DNA from: Branchiostoma floridae
Taxonomy: Eukaryota; Chordata; Leptocardii; Amphioxiformes; Branchiostomatidae
DNA: 64,000 nucleotides
NCBI RefSeq assembly: GCF_000003815.2
Contig: NC_049983.1
Span: 10,572,699 to 10,636,698 of the forward strand
Reading direction: 5' to 3'
Shown here one piece after another: positions 49,088 to 60,852 of the stretch. The notes beneath the pieces are model-generated. The model did not search any database, was not told where the DNA came from, and was given only the letters and a program-made list of their open reading frames with translations. A program made the translations under genes and the position numbers. The number at the start of each line of letters is the position of its first letter. The first letter of the stretch is position 1.

Positions 49088-50320
49088 GTATGAAGCAAAT
49101 TCAAATAAAATCGATGGTAATATTAGGAAAAGGTAAACTGTGATCGGCAAATGCATTTTGCGGCTTGTTCCACGAAATTCCTATAGCAATGGTTCAATGG
49201 AGGAATGAATATTGATGAGACCTATCTATGCATATCTATGTTCATGTACGTGTTAATGTGGTTAGAACATTCCTTAGAATGTCCATATTACATTTATATT
49301 ATAAAATTTCACAAGAAGAAATGGATTATGTTGAGAACGATTGCGCATATTTTATCATAAAAAGCCATGCTATGTGGATATAGTTGTTTAAAAAATGCAA
49401 TGATAGCAAAGTTACAAGTATATGTATTGCACAATTTGTAAAAACTTGACCTTAGAGAAATATAGGTCGAATGTTCGAACCCAGGGAAGTCGACGATCGG
49501 AAGTTCGAGCCCAGCATGTTGGGAATTATTCTTCCTTCCTTTTTTTCACACTTTAATTAATATCAATACAACGCCTTAAATTTGTTTTGCAACCAGGACA
49601 TCTAAACCCGGCATTGGGATTTTTTTATCATCAGCGAGGGCCTGATGTCGGTCGCAAGAGGCAGAAATTTAGTTGTATTGAATATGACGGAAAATTGTTG
49701 ACAGAAATTGTATTTCCCAATATCCTTTGCACAAATTCCTCACGTTGGCACCTTTCTTCCCGCCAAAATGATGAATACTCATTGTACAACTTGATGAAAT
49801 CTCTTTGGTACAATGTATATATGTCTCTCCTTTTACAGCTTTTCTTTCGTTGTGAACGAGCGAGAAGATATGTCTCCAGTCTCCAGAAAACCATGTTGTT
49901 GGCCCTGTTGAAAGGAGCTGTCATGCTCGTGGGGCAGCAGTTTATTAGCATATCTTTCCTGACCGGATTTCGCGGGTCATTTGCATGCGGCGCTCCCCTC
50001 TAGGGAGAATAAAAGCCACCCAAATACAACAACAACGTTACAATCTTGCCTCATCCTGAAAATGTATAATAATCGATATTCATCTACCACCCACTGAATT
50101 TTAGTCCTTACTTTTTTATCTCAGTTCCGTTTCTTTGTATTTCGCAGATCTTCAAAGAATAATTTAGCCACACAAAAACAACAGCCTGAAACAGCGCTGT
50201 AAAAATTTGATAATGTCAAATTCTCGGTAAAATAAAACACGTTTCATAGGCTTCTAACGCCCGCAGTACCGATTCCTTATATTCTCATTGATTTTATTTA
50301 AGTTTGCTTCATACTCCATT
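49088..50320. other. Spacer between the inverted 10 bp arrays
   Basis: 1.2 kb, largely A+T-rich. A 138-codon ORF (49587-50003) is not recognised. The spacer would form the loop if the flanking arrays paired. Confidence 0.5.
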
Positions 50321-50450
50321 CCTTTTCGCTCCTTTTCGTTCCTTTTCGTTCCTTTTCGTTCCTTTTCGTTCCTTTTCGTTCCTTTTCGTTCCTTTTCGTT
50401 CCTTTTCGTTCCTTTTCGTTCCTTTTCGTTCCTTTTCGTTCCTTTTCGCA
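50321..50450 (-). repeat. 10 bp tandem array, inverse orientation, x 13
   Basis: Unit CCTTTTCGTT, the complement of the array at 48971, with 13 nearly identical units. Homology to the other array extends ~45 bp into both flanks. Confidence 0.97.
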
Positions 50451-51422
50451 CTTTCGGTACACCGAGATCAACAGATGCAAAAAACGAAAAGTTGGCTCTA
50501 CTCGGTTGGCTTAGAATTTGTATACCATGTATCCCCTATGTTTGACTTTTGTATTGCTGTCTACAAATATGTTTGTTACCCATTAAACGACTTGTGCTTA
50601 GCCCTTCGATGGTATGCATGTACAAGATATAGAGTTATACAGGAGTACGATATAGGTTTTAGAATGAAATGCAGCATGCATGCGACAGCAGCTTATCAGT
50701 GCATGCCTTTGTGTACATCGGACAATGAGTTCTTCGTCTTTGTACTTTCCCTGATAGACAAAGATAGACAGCTGGAGATCTACCACTTGTAGAACTGTTT
50801 AAATAAGTGGAACAAACTCAATGGTAGAACGCAACAGGCAGTTCTTTCTGAAAGGACGGACAATAGCATAAGGCCCGCGTGGCACGTGGGGTGTGCTCCC
50901 GTGCACTATGCTGCACCTGCACTGTAGAAACCGGGACTATGATGTGGCCATCCCGTTGGGTACGGTCTATAACAATTCAATGTAAAAGGACCCGGGCTTT
51001 CATGTGCACTCCCTGTGTAGCGACATAACGTATGTCCGTCTCTATTGTAAATAGATTATTCACGGACACGCCCCACATCATGCTCGGAGCTGGAAAGACC
51101 GCGAAGGACTCAGTTCTTTCTGACCCCCCCTCCGTCTCTTTGTTGTCGGTGGATGTATGAAATTTCATGTAACGTTTTTGAATCCAAAGTGTTGTAGCTC
51201 TGGGCCAAATACACTAACCTTTACGCCAACACGACGCCATTGTACATGTAGTATACTAGTAATAAAAAGTACCAAATAACTGGTGGTATTTCAGCACAAG
51301 AAAGATTATTCAGTACCTCAGACTTTTGTAGAACTGCGTTTTATCAAACAACATACCTGTACTACGATGTTGTCATAAGTCATAGCGCAATTTCAAGACC
51401 CCATGTCATGACCTTCAATGCT
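50451..51422. other. No gene seen
   Basis: Flank of the inverse array, then unremarkable sequence. No recognised coding region. Confidence 0.5.
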
Positions 51423-51543
51423 ACTCTCCAAGCAGAGGTTGATGGAGAAAATCGTGACCCCAACAGAAAAAGATGACATATAATTATAATAAGAATAAGG
51501 TTACAATTTCCCCCATCACCCTCTGCTTGGAGTGTACTTCAAT
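51423..51543. mobile_element. MITE family B, copy 3
   Basis: 121 bp. Left ACTCTCCAAGCAGAGGTTGA and right CATCACCCTCTGCTTGGAGT pair almost fully (~22 bp). This copy shows the family B terminus most clearly. Confidence 0.85.
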
Positions 51544-54500
51544 GCCCATTAGTTCGTACCTACAAACACCAGAGGCAATACACGCCAGAATTTATCATCG
51601 GTATTACCCTTTTCTGTTTTGCCCCGCGCATACAGTGGTTGGAGATGACCGGCTGTTGTTTGCCCGAACGTTTGACCCCTTCATTCATTGTCATTGTGTG
51701 GTAAAGTGTGCGCCAGATGTCCCGACAACCCCCGCGGCTCCTTCCTTCCGTCCGACCGGGTACCCCCGACATCGGGTCGTCATGGTAACGTTCCTCCCGT
51801 CTGTTCCATCTCCCCCCTCCGGATAGATGTCTTTTTACCTGCACCACGTGATCGTTTGAAACAGCGCATGGTCGGCTGGCTGTTCATTTCCAGTCAGTAG
51901 GAACATTTGTAGCTCTAGTAATCAAAGGAACACCCAGAGTAAAGACGACAACAAGAACATATATCCATTATCGTTTCTCAACTGAAGATATTCAAGAGAA
52001 TGTGTAAGGCCGTTCAAACGCAAGAGAAAGTAATCTGCGTATTCGCTATTTCGTGCACGGTGCGCCTTTTTACATGTAGACTCTTCCCAAAGTTGTACTG
52101 ATGCATTTTTCCGAAAGTAGAACTGATGTCCAAAGTTGTAATGATATTTTAGAAAAACGTATGACACTGAGACTGATTCTAGTAACTAGCGTAGCAAAAA
52201 CAGGTGATTGTGAATGATACTTCAACCGATTTACCTCCCGATCCTCTGCAAAATGTTTGCACTGAGTCTCCTACTAAAGTCATATTGGATGCTGGTCTAC
52301 CGGACGTCTTTGGACCATGTGGATTTAGTCACAGGACATTAAGGCTTCTGGAAGCTGAAAGATGATTATATGTGTACCACACTGTATATTTTCTCGCCGG
52401 CAGATAACAGCACTTGTAGTGTAGAGTAACGTTAGTGACAAAACATACAGCGGCTTCAACTCTTCATCTTCAGTATTTCATGGACAGACGTGAGCTTGTG
52501 GGCAAACAACGATGGTGGCGGAAAGATAGCCAACGATGAACATAATCTACATTTTCCAACTTGTGTGAACTCCATGCATAGGCATTTGATAGATGTCATT
52601 TGATATGTTGGAGACAGAGACAACGGCAACTTCCTACACCAGGTCCCATCTGGTTGCCAGGCGTGCCCTTCCCCATCTGGTTACCAGGCGACACATCACG
52701 TGACTAGGGATAGCATGACTGCCCTGCCCAGCATGGCACCACTTGTAATGAGCAATCATCTATTGTTTTACAGCAAGCATGACAAATTCACGGTTTAGGG
52801 ATCGGAAAAATTATTCAACGATGCGAGAGTTGTGACAGCTGGGTAGCGGTTGTGCTGACCCGGCAGACCCTTTAATATCCCCCGGGAGATATGATTGGTC
52901 ATGGCGTAGGCCTTGTTGTTGGGCAAGTTATCAAAATAAAATTTGATTAATCCCCAAAGAAATGTGGAAAGGCAAAATCGTTGCTAAGCGCATGAGAAAA
53001 GTCACAATTTTCCATTCTACATCTGCTTGGAAATTAGACTCTGGTCTTACCCTACATGCAGCTCTTGCTGACAAGTGTGTTTTTACATACAGAGGTTTGA
53101 CGACTGGGGCTCTCTAAAAATGACAATCTGTTCGCAAACTTCCACTTGTCATTATAGCATGGAGACTACATCCCCTGCCGTGGCGGCAAACGGGTTTCGC
53201 TTTTAGGGGCTATGATATGACCACAGTGGGCTATGAGTGCCCATGACCAATGTTTTCCCGGTGTTGTTGAGAATATGACTATTACACAGATACTGTATTC
53301 AGTTTTAAAGGGTAAAGGTTTCAACCTATCTTTTTAGCATTCAACGCATGGCTTTGGTTGAGTTGTATATCAAGTAGAATATTCATTTTTCCCTGTAACA
53401 TTCGTGTACTTTTTATGTGATGCATTTACTGATGAACAACGTTATACAAATCCCAAAAGTATTGCGGTAAGACTCCAGCATTTTCTTTATATATTATAGA
53501 CGGAAGCCTGCTCAAACCTTACATAGCATAACAGCTGCCTAATTGCAAACCAGGAACTAGCAACCTATAATCATAATAACACATGCCATTCTAAAACCAT
53601 TATAAGATATTGGAACGAGAAAATGATAGTACATAACTAGCTAATAATTTATGAGGACAATTATTCCCCTATGACCAGTCTGCCCTCCCATCACCAGCTA
53701 CGTTTTACCTGTCAGTGTGTCAGGTTAACTTGTGACCCATATGCGAGAAGTGTGTAAAAGAAAGTAGGAAAAGTTAAGTCTTAGTGCTATCCTGTCATGA
53801 TGTTTCCAATTAGATTATCTGTCGCATCCTTGCTCATTTTGAGGGAACAAGTCTTGGAGCCTCGGTAAACTGAACATGGTGGCACCCCGATGGTTTTTAG
53901 ATCCGCATCATTCACAATCAGCTTGGAGATACTAGCTGGTATGCGACGACATGTCTATGGAAGTATGGTATAGAAAAGTCACAGTTGTATTCACGCTACA
54001 GTTGTGTGGCTTGATTCTGAGAGATGACTTGTCACACAGACTATAAGCCAACGACAAAATGTCGACCTTGAACAGAAAGGCAACCTTGTAGACTGTTGGC
54101 TGTAGCTGTCAGAACATGAATGATGATCCCTAAGTTAAACTACAGAAGAAAAACAAAAACCATTGTGGAACTTTTGTGCTTTTGTCCCGAAGGCTTGTTC
54201 ACAAACGCGCTACACGCAGCTGTGCGATTGTGAAAATTTGTCGAGTCCATACATGTGTATGGCGCACATTTCCATGCCATCTGGGTTACGACTGGCGGTC
54301 TGTCGTGGCCACGCGCCCGCTCACGCTGGGAGCAACCGTCGGTCCCGTCCCCGCGGACTGCTATTGTCGCAGCCTTTTGTCTTTCGATGACCTGTTTTTC
54401 TGCAGTTCTGCAGAAATTGTATAAAAATTAACGTTCGCTTTGATTGGGGACCTGCATAACATCTGCTGGGGGGCGTGCTGGCCACGCGAGTCGCGATTTT

Positions 54501-55778
54501 TAGGGTCAGGGGGTCAGATAGGGCCCTCAGGTCCCGCACTGGTAAAAGTCTGGCACACAAAGGCAATAATGGCCTTGCCGGTGGCCGTGTGTTGTGTGGA
54601 AATTCTGAAAGGTTTTCATCAAAACAAGAAAACAATGAAGGGTGGCAAAGTCTGTTTTCCAAACACTCTAAAAGTCTGCCGTAACGACAATTCTTGTAGC
54701 ATAATTAAGAGTAATGCTGGTCGCTATTTATGTGTTTGCAGAAGAACAATGCAACAGGTGTCGTGTAAAGCCATGCTTATTTGGCATGTTTGTTGATCAC
54801 TACATGCTGCTGGAGTGAACGATTTGAGAACCTTAGATCGAAGAACTGTAAATAAACTAGACATACTGACACTTTGCAACAAACGTTCAAGTTGTCCCTC
54901 CAGCGATAGTCCGAGAACTTAGAGCGTACACACTGAAGTGTTTTCGTTCGTCTCGACGTGAAATCAAGATGTATACATGTACACCATGTACATAGGCTTT
55001 TAGAGTCACTCATCACTTGTCGGCAGAAGGTGTAAATATAAAACAGCAAAACGTTGTTTAAAAGGTTAGGAAAGCTGGCCACATTTCTTGTCTAACGAAA
55101 GCAAATCACCGTTAAGACACGTGCTTCTCCCATAACCCCGTTGCAGTCTTCGAACGAGGCTGGTTTTTATTTCTCCCATTGGGTCATCAGTTAGTCATCA
55201 CTTTTTAGTAAACGGTTGTGCTGGTCTCATGATGTTTCTGAATGTTGCTGTTATATTCCTATTCACGTAACGAGCTTGGAGTGGCTTTCGGGTCACACCT
55301 TGAACTGACCTGCGGCCTTGTTACGTGGTGACCGTTGAGTAAAAACTGAAAATACCACTACGATACTACGTGGAAAGTGCGGTAATATCAGGCCTGACAA
55401 CACTTCTAGAAACGGCTACTGGAAGCTACAGTACAGCATAGCAGGGTTTGAAATTCCTCAGCATCAAACCACACCAGGCCATTCACTAGTGATTAATGTG
55501 CACTTGAACGGCTCAGCCCCACTCGTGGTCACCCCGTACAGAGCCGGTCTGGGGTTCAAGTACCTCTTGCGGTGCCGTCTCGCCACACAGATGTTTACAA
55601 ACTGTTGTCATTCACAAGTAGTGTACGCTTATGTGTGATGGCACTCCACAGCAACCAACGGAATGTATGTCGATTTCAAAGTCTGACACTGGAAAAAAAT
55701 CATTTTTCTTATAGAGAATTTAGCGATATGTTTGTCAACCTTCTTAAACTGGAATGTGTGTGATCTTGTTATGTAATG
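51544..55778. other. No gene seen
   Basis: 4.2 kb. One lone family-type end (CATCTGCTTGGAAATTAG) lies at ~53022-53041. ORFs to 118 codons around 54160-54800 overlap on both strands without any recognised domain. No RNA gene found. Confidence 0.5.
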
Positions 55779-56011
55779 CTAGTTCACCTTTATCCGCGGG
55801 GTAACCTATATCCGAAGTATTCTAAGAAACAGGGTATTCTAGTAGGGTTATCAAGTCAACAGACAGGTGGTTTCAAACCGCTGTATTTTGGAAATATTGC
55901 CAGAAACCACCGTTCGTCGACTTCATATCCATCTCCTGAAATATCCTGTAAACAATGCCCTATAACTATAAGTAACGGATATATGTCATTTCGCGGATAA
56001 AGGCGAACTAG
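55779..56011. mobile_element. MITE with ~35 bp TIRs
   Basis: 233 bp. Left CTAGTTCACCTTTATCCGCG and right CGCGGATAAAGGCGAACTAG are inverted, continuing to CCTATATCCG / CGGATATATG. No coding content. Confidence 0.88.
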
Positions 56012-58099
56012 CGTTAATCAAAAGAACTTGCGTTAATTCATGTTGACAGCTTCGGAAAAAAATCCAAGTGTTCTCACGCAGGCACGATTTCGTGATATTT
56101 AAAGCAGAACTAGAATGTCGACTGTTCCTATTGCGCCATTTTTAGCGCTTTTATGGGCTGTGTAGCAACATATATAAAGCCCTTGATATGGGAGTGTGGG
56201 CACGGACTTGGCCTACTGACACTATATCCGGCCCGGTCGGGTGACCTCTGGTAAAAGGTCACGATCTTCACTGTGACAAGCGCCGGCATACAGTGATAAG
56301 ACTGGCGCTTGGGGCGCCGGAAATGTCATAATAAGGTACTTGACCATCGAGATGGCGTCTGAGAGACTTCGGGCGAATATTGGCGAAAGAAGTCAAGTTT
56401 TAAAGCAAGGAAAACACTACTTTTAGGGAATGCTTGAAGGATACCAACCGCAACGTTGAGTGGTTATAATATAACCAGCAGTTTCAAGGAAATACTAGTA
56501 GATATTCATTCACCGTTTTTCACAGGTTACGCTGCGGTCAGATGTTTCCCTCCCTCGTAAAAATCCAAGTTGTTGAGTGAAATACCATGGGAACGGGAAG
56601 TCGAGCTGCCCTGGGGACGGGAAGTCGGTCCGTCTGGTGCTAACATAGTGAGAAGTAAGTGACTAATACCGCGGTGCAGTGGTTCTAATTAAATGAAAAG
56701 CCCTAAAGAGATATAGTTTACCTCGGATGATGCTTACACGTTTGAAACACTTGCCGTCGCATGTACTGTACTGTTTGTACGGTAACGCATCGTCAAAATC
56801 AACCAAAAAGCCAGGCCCCACATGCCATTGCATTGCGCGGTTCGTCCTGCTGCAATGACAGCCTTAGATCGCCAGGAGAACATTGCGTGGCTTCATGCGG
56901 GGGTTGACTCGAAGGCAGGAACTGGCCATGAATACCCCTACACCGCATAGTCAAACAACAACTTCCCGTATATCCAGCTTTCGCCACACTACTCAACCTA
57001 AGATCCTGGAAGAAGCTTCAGCTGTAGCACCGGGGACATAAACGTTAGAAATGTCAGGAGGTCGGGTGGTCAACCAATGCTTCCCGACAGTGCGCTAAGT
57101 AGTCAAGGTCTTCCTGCAAATACCAAGCCTTTACAGTAAATTACACATCAGAGCTTGAATTAGTTTTGGTTCTTCCAAGCAAGAAGTTTGGTTGTCATCC
57201 TGCGAACCTAAGAAGTTTCAAAATAGTCACCGTGTAGTTTCTAAACTGTTTTGGCAACTTTTGTCGAGTTCAGAACATTTTAATTCTTATCTGGTAGCAA
57301 GGTCTCGGGTAGTTCTAATTACTTCCGATCTGACAAACTCCCAAAGTGTCCGGGATAAAACTTTTCTGTTTGTTATTATTTCACAGAAGCTTGTCCACGC
57401 CCCTCCGTCCCACGTGGGACTCGAACCCCGAACCACACGTCACGCCGGCGGGGGTCGGGTCTTATCAACAAACACCATGCATGTGCAAATGAGGGATTTA
57501 TCAGCGGCGATGGGCGGGTAAAGTTACGGTGCGCCTGCCGCCCCAGGCATTGTGTCGAGCTTCCAGGTCAGGCAACGGTCTCGTCTCGCGGGCCTCCGCA
57601 CATCTGTCGGACTAACGGCTTCACCGGGACGCCTAGCCGGGCACTTACACCGAGGTTCGCGGACACAGTACGTCTTGGGACTCCAAGGATTTGCGGTTGG
57701 AATTTTTAGCGCCAGTTCTAACCGTCTCTGGCAGTGTTACAGCGGAGGAAAGCCACAGAGTGCGAGTATCTTCTTACTGAAACTTTGTACAGGAGGACAA
57801 CAACTTTTGGGCCGAGTCCGTTGCGGCGTGCGGTGTGTGTTGAAGCGCAGTGTGGTACCGTCCGTTCACTTTACATTTGCAGCTGGCGTGATTTACTGGA
57901 AACTTGTGGACAGCGAGCAGAGATTTACAACGACTCGTGTGCGTTTATTCGTAGGCCGGACTACATTGAATATCTGGATTTCAAAGCACGTCCACTTCAG
58001 TAGGCTATCAAGAGTAAACATTTGACCTACATTCACAGAAGCGCTATTTTCGTATGAGGACAATCTTCGTCTGAAGGTGACGAGCGTTAGCGGGACACC
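56012..58099. other. No gene seen; 5' flank of the EFCC1-like gene
   Basis: 57400-58099 is GC-rich and CpG-rich, as for a promoter or first-exon region. A 157-codon ORF (57552-58025) there is more likely leader sequence. A string at ~57410-57440 looks like a tRNA T-arm in inverse, but no full tRNA folds. Confidence 0.5.
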
Positions 58100-59194
58100 A
58101 TGGATACTTGCTCGGACTACTGCGGGCTTCCGGCCCGAAGAACACAGTGGGTCGTGTCGGCGCTGGCCCACCACTACGGTTTCGATCGCGGGGTTGAGAA
58201 CGAAGTCGTCGTGCTAGCTACGGGGATGGACCAGTACATACAGGAGATATTCCACAACTTGGACGAGAAAGCGTCCGGGACAGTAGAACGAGAGGACTTT
58301 GAAATTCTGTGCCAGATTCTGGGACTCGAGACCAGGCTGTCCGTCTTCAACGATCTTCCAGATATGATAGACTTCAGGGTGTTCCATTCCAAACTGTGCG
58401 AGTATTTCTGTGCGAAGAGCGGGAACCAGGGCGATACATGCAGGCCACACGTCTGCAAGGACTCTGAACTGATCGAGACAGAAGTGCACGTCAGGAGTCC
58501 CAACAGGAGAGAGGTGTCCTTGTGTCCAAAGTGTTTCTGTTCCAAGCCGACAAGGGAGAGATGCCTGGGGCGACCGGTGGGGCAAGAAAGAGAGGAGAAA
58601 GGAGTCGGGTCAACAGAAGAACATCTAGAGAAAGCTAAGAAGCGCGTGGTCCAGCTGGAAGAGGAGGCTGACTACTTGAGGGAGGTTGTGGAGGACTTGA
58701 GAGGCGCGCTTCAGACTAGCGATGCCCGGTCTCTGGCCTTACAGGTGGCGCTGAGAAAGGCGCACAGGCACCACCCGGAGTGCTGCATAGGGACTACGGC
58801 CAGAGTCACGACAGCGCTAGGGTCTCGGCGGGCGGAGCGGAGGGCCACCGGGGGCAGGGCGGCCAGGTCCCGCAGCGCGGACGGGAGAGGGTACGAGAGC
58901 TGGTCGCTTCCACGTCGCGGCAGGACCGCCGACAGGTTGCGGGCGCGGGACGACAGCACGGAGTGGATGGCAGGTGAAGTGGCGCGGCTGATCGAGGCGC
59001 TGCCGCACTCTCCCCGGGAGGTGGGCGCGATGCTGCGCGAGCTGAAGACGATCCGTGAGGCGAGGGACTCGCAGGTGGGAGAGGCCATGGCCTGGGCTGA
59101 GAACCTGCAGGAAGACCTGGACGGCTCCCGGACCGCACTCCGGGACATCCAGGTCCTGAACGAGTCACTTGTCCGACAGAAGCAGTTCATACAG
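58100..59194 (+). CDS. EFCC1: EFCC1-like exon 1
   Basis: 1,095 nt, exactly 365 codons, ending ...LVRQKQFIQ at the donor GTGCGT (59195). Unlike the rest of the window it is GC-rich, as expected for a conserved coding exon. The start is fixed by ACACCATGG. Confidence 0.88.
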
Positions 59195-59743
59195 GTGCGT
59201 CTTCCTGCTTTATTTTGTCATTGAAACTACCTTTGTTGAACCTGTCTTCCACTGCTCTCATATCAGTGCTAGCCGGCTGAATAGTAACTGACTTTCATTG
59301 CGAGGGATATGGGCCATAATTTAGAGTTACTTTCGCAGTCATTGTTATCTTGACACTTTTCCATAGTCTCTACCATACTCCGGTCTGGTGGAATAGTAAT
59401 AGGGGATCGGACTTTGGCCAAGTTAGGAATAAAAGTCGAGTAGGAGTTAATTGGCCTATATAGGAGTGAACCGGCCGGCGGATAGATGGCAAAACACTGA
59501 CTGAAATCCCATGGCAACTTCTTTGTCCCTGTTTGGCCAAAGTCTTCTATTCTTTTTATCCAGCTTACACGTCAGCTTGGAGACTAACTTTCCCTACTTT
59601 TACCCCCAGGGAGAGCTGGAGAAGGCGCGCACAGCCCTGCGGTTCGGGCTGGAGAAGGTGCGTGATCTGGAGGCGCAGGCCACACAGGTGCCTCTGCTAC
59701 AGGCCAAGGTCATGGAGCTACAGAAGCAGCTCGACATCTGCCG
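58100..59743 (+). CDS. EFCC1: EF-hand and coiled-coil protein, EFCC1-like; 5' part of gene
   Basis: Two exons give 409 codons plus two bases; no stop is reached, so the 3' part lies further on or outside the window. The N-terminus has ARRTQWVVSALAHHYGFDRG and ENEVVVLATGMDQYIQEIF, then an EF-hand-like loop (LDEKASGTVEREDF) with Lys at position 3 and Asp at 12, so calcium binding is doubtful. A cysteine cluster follows (CRPHVC ~114-119; CPKCFC ~142-147), then coiled coil (~174-225), a basic Arg/Ser-rich linker (~235-290) and a second coiled coil (~300 to the end of exon 2). This order fits EFCC1 (CCDC48), a protein of little-known function; I base the name on memory of the family. The start has a strong Kozak context (CACCATGG). 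Confidence 0.75.
59610..59743 (+). CDS. EFCC1: EFCC1-like exon 2
   Basis: 134 nt between acceptor TACCCCCAG and donor GTAGGT. Encodes GELEKARTALRFGLEKVRDL and LLQAKVMELQKQLDIC, continuing the heptads of exon 1 in phase 0. Ends in phase 2; the next exon was not identified. Confidence 0.88.
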
Positions 59744-60679
59744 GTAGGTGGCGCTTCTTGTGGCCTAATTTTTGCGATCTCCATGCAAATTAAACAGTCT
59801 TTTGAAGTCGAACCAATTTGTAAATGCTCTCTAGCTTGTGTCAAGGACTATATAACGTCCTTGCTTGTGTGAATACTTCTACTGCTTTTTCATTTCTCAA
59901 CAAAAGCAAACAACACCAGAGCTTAGGGTGTTTGCGTCTTCTGCGTTCTCAGAAGGTCGATGCAAGGAGGTTGAAAGAGGTTCCTCTTTCAACCTCCTTG
60001 GTCGATGTATTTTGCGCGCGAAAACTGGTTAGTGTATAATAGAGTATAGCGGGATTCCCGCCACTATTTCTGACTTGTCGTTTTGAATGCGTTGGTCTGT
60101 CCACCCATTTTCTACATGCTTTTGTAGTGCAGAGGACTCTAGACTTTCCTATTAAGTGTTATCGCCTTTCTTCTTGTTGACAGTACTGACTGATGGCCCA
60201 GTTATTTCCCAGAAACTCGATAAACCGACGAAAGGTATTTCACACGCTGCGAAAGCCGCCTCTTCCCAAAGCGAGAGGATAAAAGCCATTGTATGCGCAG
60301 TTAGTAGCCGTGTGTGTATTGGCGTGTGTATCACACCTTCTGAATGCTCTCACCGCTTGAACGTTTAAATCTGTTGACGGTTTCACAGGTATTTCACACC
60401 TTTTGAAAAGGATTTAAAGCGATCAAGCGCGAGTTTACATTTTACGTTTTTGTTTTATTGTGTCATGCGTGTGTTCGACATTCATAATATTTACGTTCGC
60501 AGGCCTTACTTACACACCTGTACGTCGGTGTTAATATAGCGCCTTTGTTTTGTAAATTGTTGCAGGAAGTAAGAAGAGAATGACATAATTGTGTCCTTCT
60601 CTTCAGATTTTACCCTGTTCATTTCACAGGCGCGAACAATTAGTAACATCAAGATATGAACGCCCATACAGTTTGGTTC
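59744..60679 (+). other. EFCC1-like intron, no further exon identified
   Basis: Short acceptor-like sites (e.g. ~60208, ~60630) fit the phase but lead into non-conserved sequence or a MITE. Contains the hairpin at 59963. Confidence 0.5.
59963..60000. repeat. Near-perfect 38 bp palindrome
   Basis: Arms of 18 bp (CAAGGAGGTTGAAAGAGG and its exact complement) with a 2 nt centre. The first ten bases of the arm equal the hairpin stem at 32853. Confidence 0.92.
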
Positions 60680-60852
60680 TAATCTCCAAGCAGATCCTAC
60701 AATGGCATAAGATAGTACCAAACTGGCCAAGGAGTGAAGTCAGCCAAGAGGTGTACATTTGCCCGGTAGCAAAACACACTCCTAAGCCGGCTTCAGTCCT
60801 CTGCCAGCTTTTGATACTATATTATGCTACCGTAGGATCTGCTTGGAGATTA
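60680..60852. mobile_element. MITE family A, copy 2
   Basis: 173 bp. Ends TAATCTCCAAGCAGATCCTA and TAGGATCTGCTTGGAGATTA are exact inverted complements for 20 bp, and pairing goes on over ~40 bp (GGCATAAGATAGTACCAAA against TTTGATACTATATTATGCT). No coding content. Confidence 0.92.

Noticed and set aside
48924..49156. KERKGTKRNEKERKG-type ORFs (and inverse at 50254-50545)
   Set aside because: Translation of a 10 bp tandem repeat in every frame.
57400..57445. Possible tRNA (T-arm-like GGTTCGAGTCCC in inverse)
   Set aside because: No matching acceptor, D or anticodon arms at the right distance. Could be a decayed tRNA-derived SINE piece.
57552..58025. 157-codon ORF just upstream of the EFCC1-like start
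   Set aside because: Out of frame with the gene and no recognised domain. GC-rich leader sequence easily gives such an ORF.
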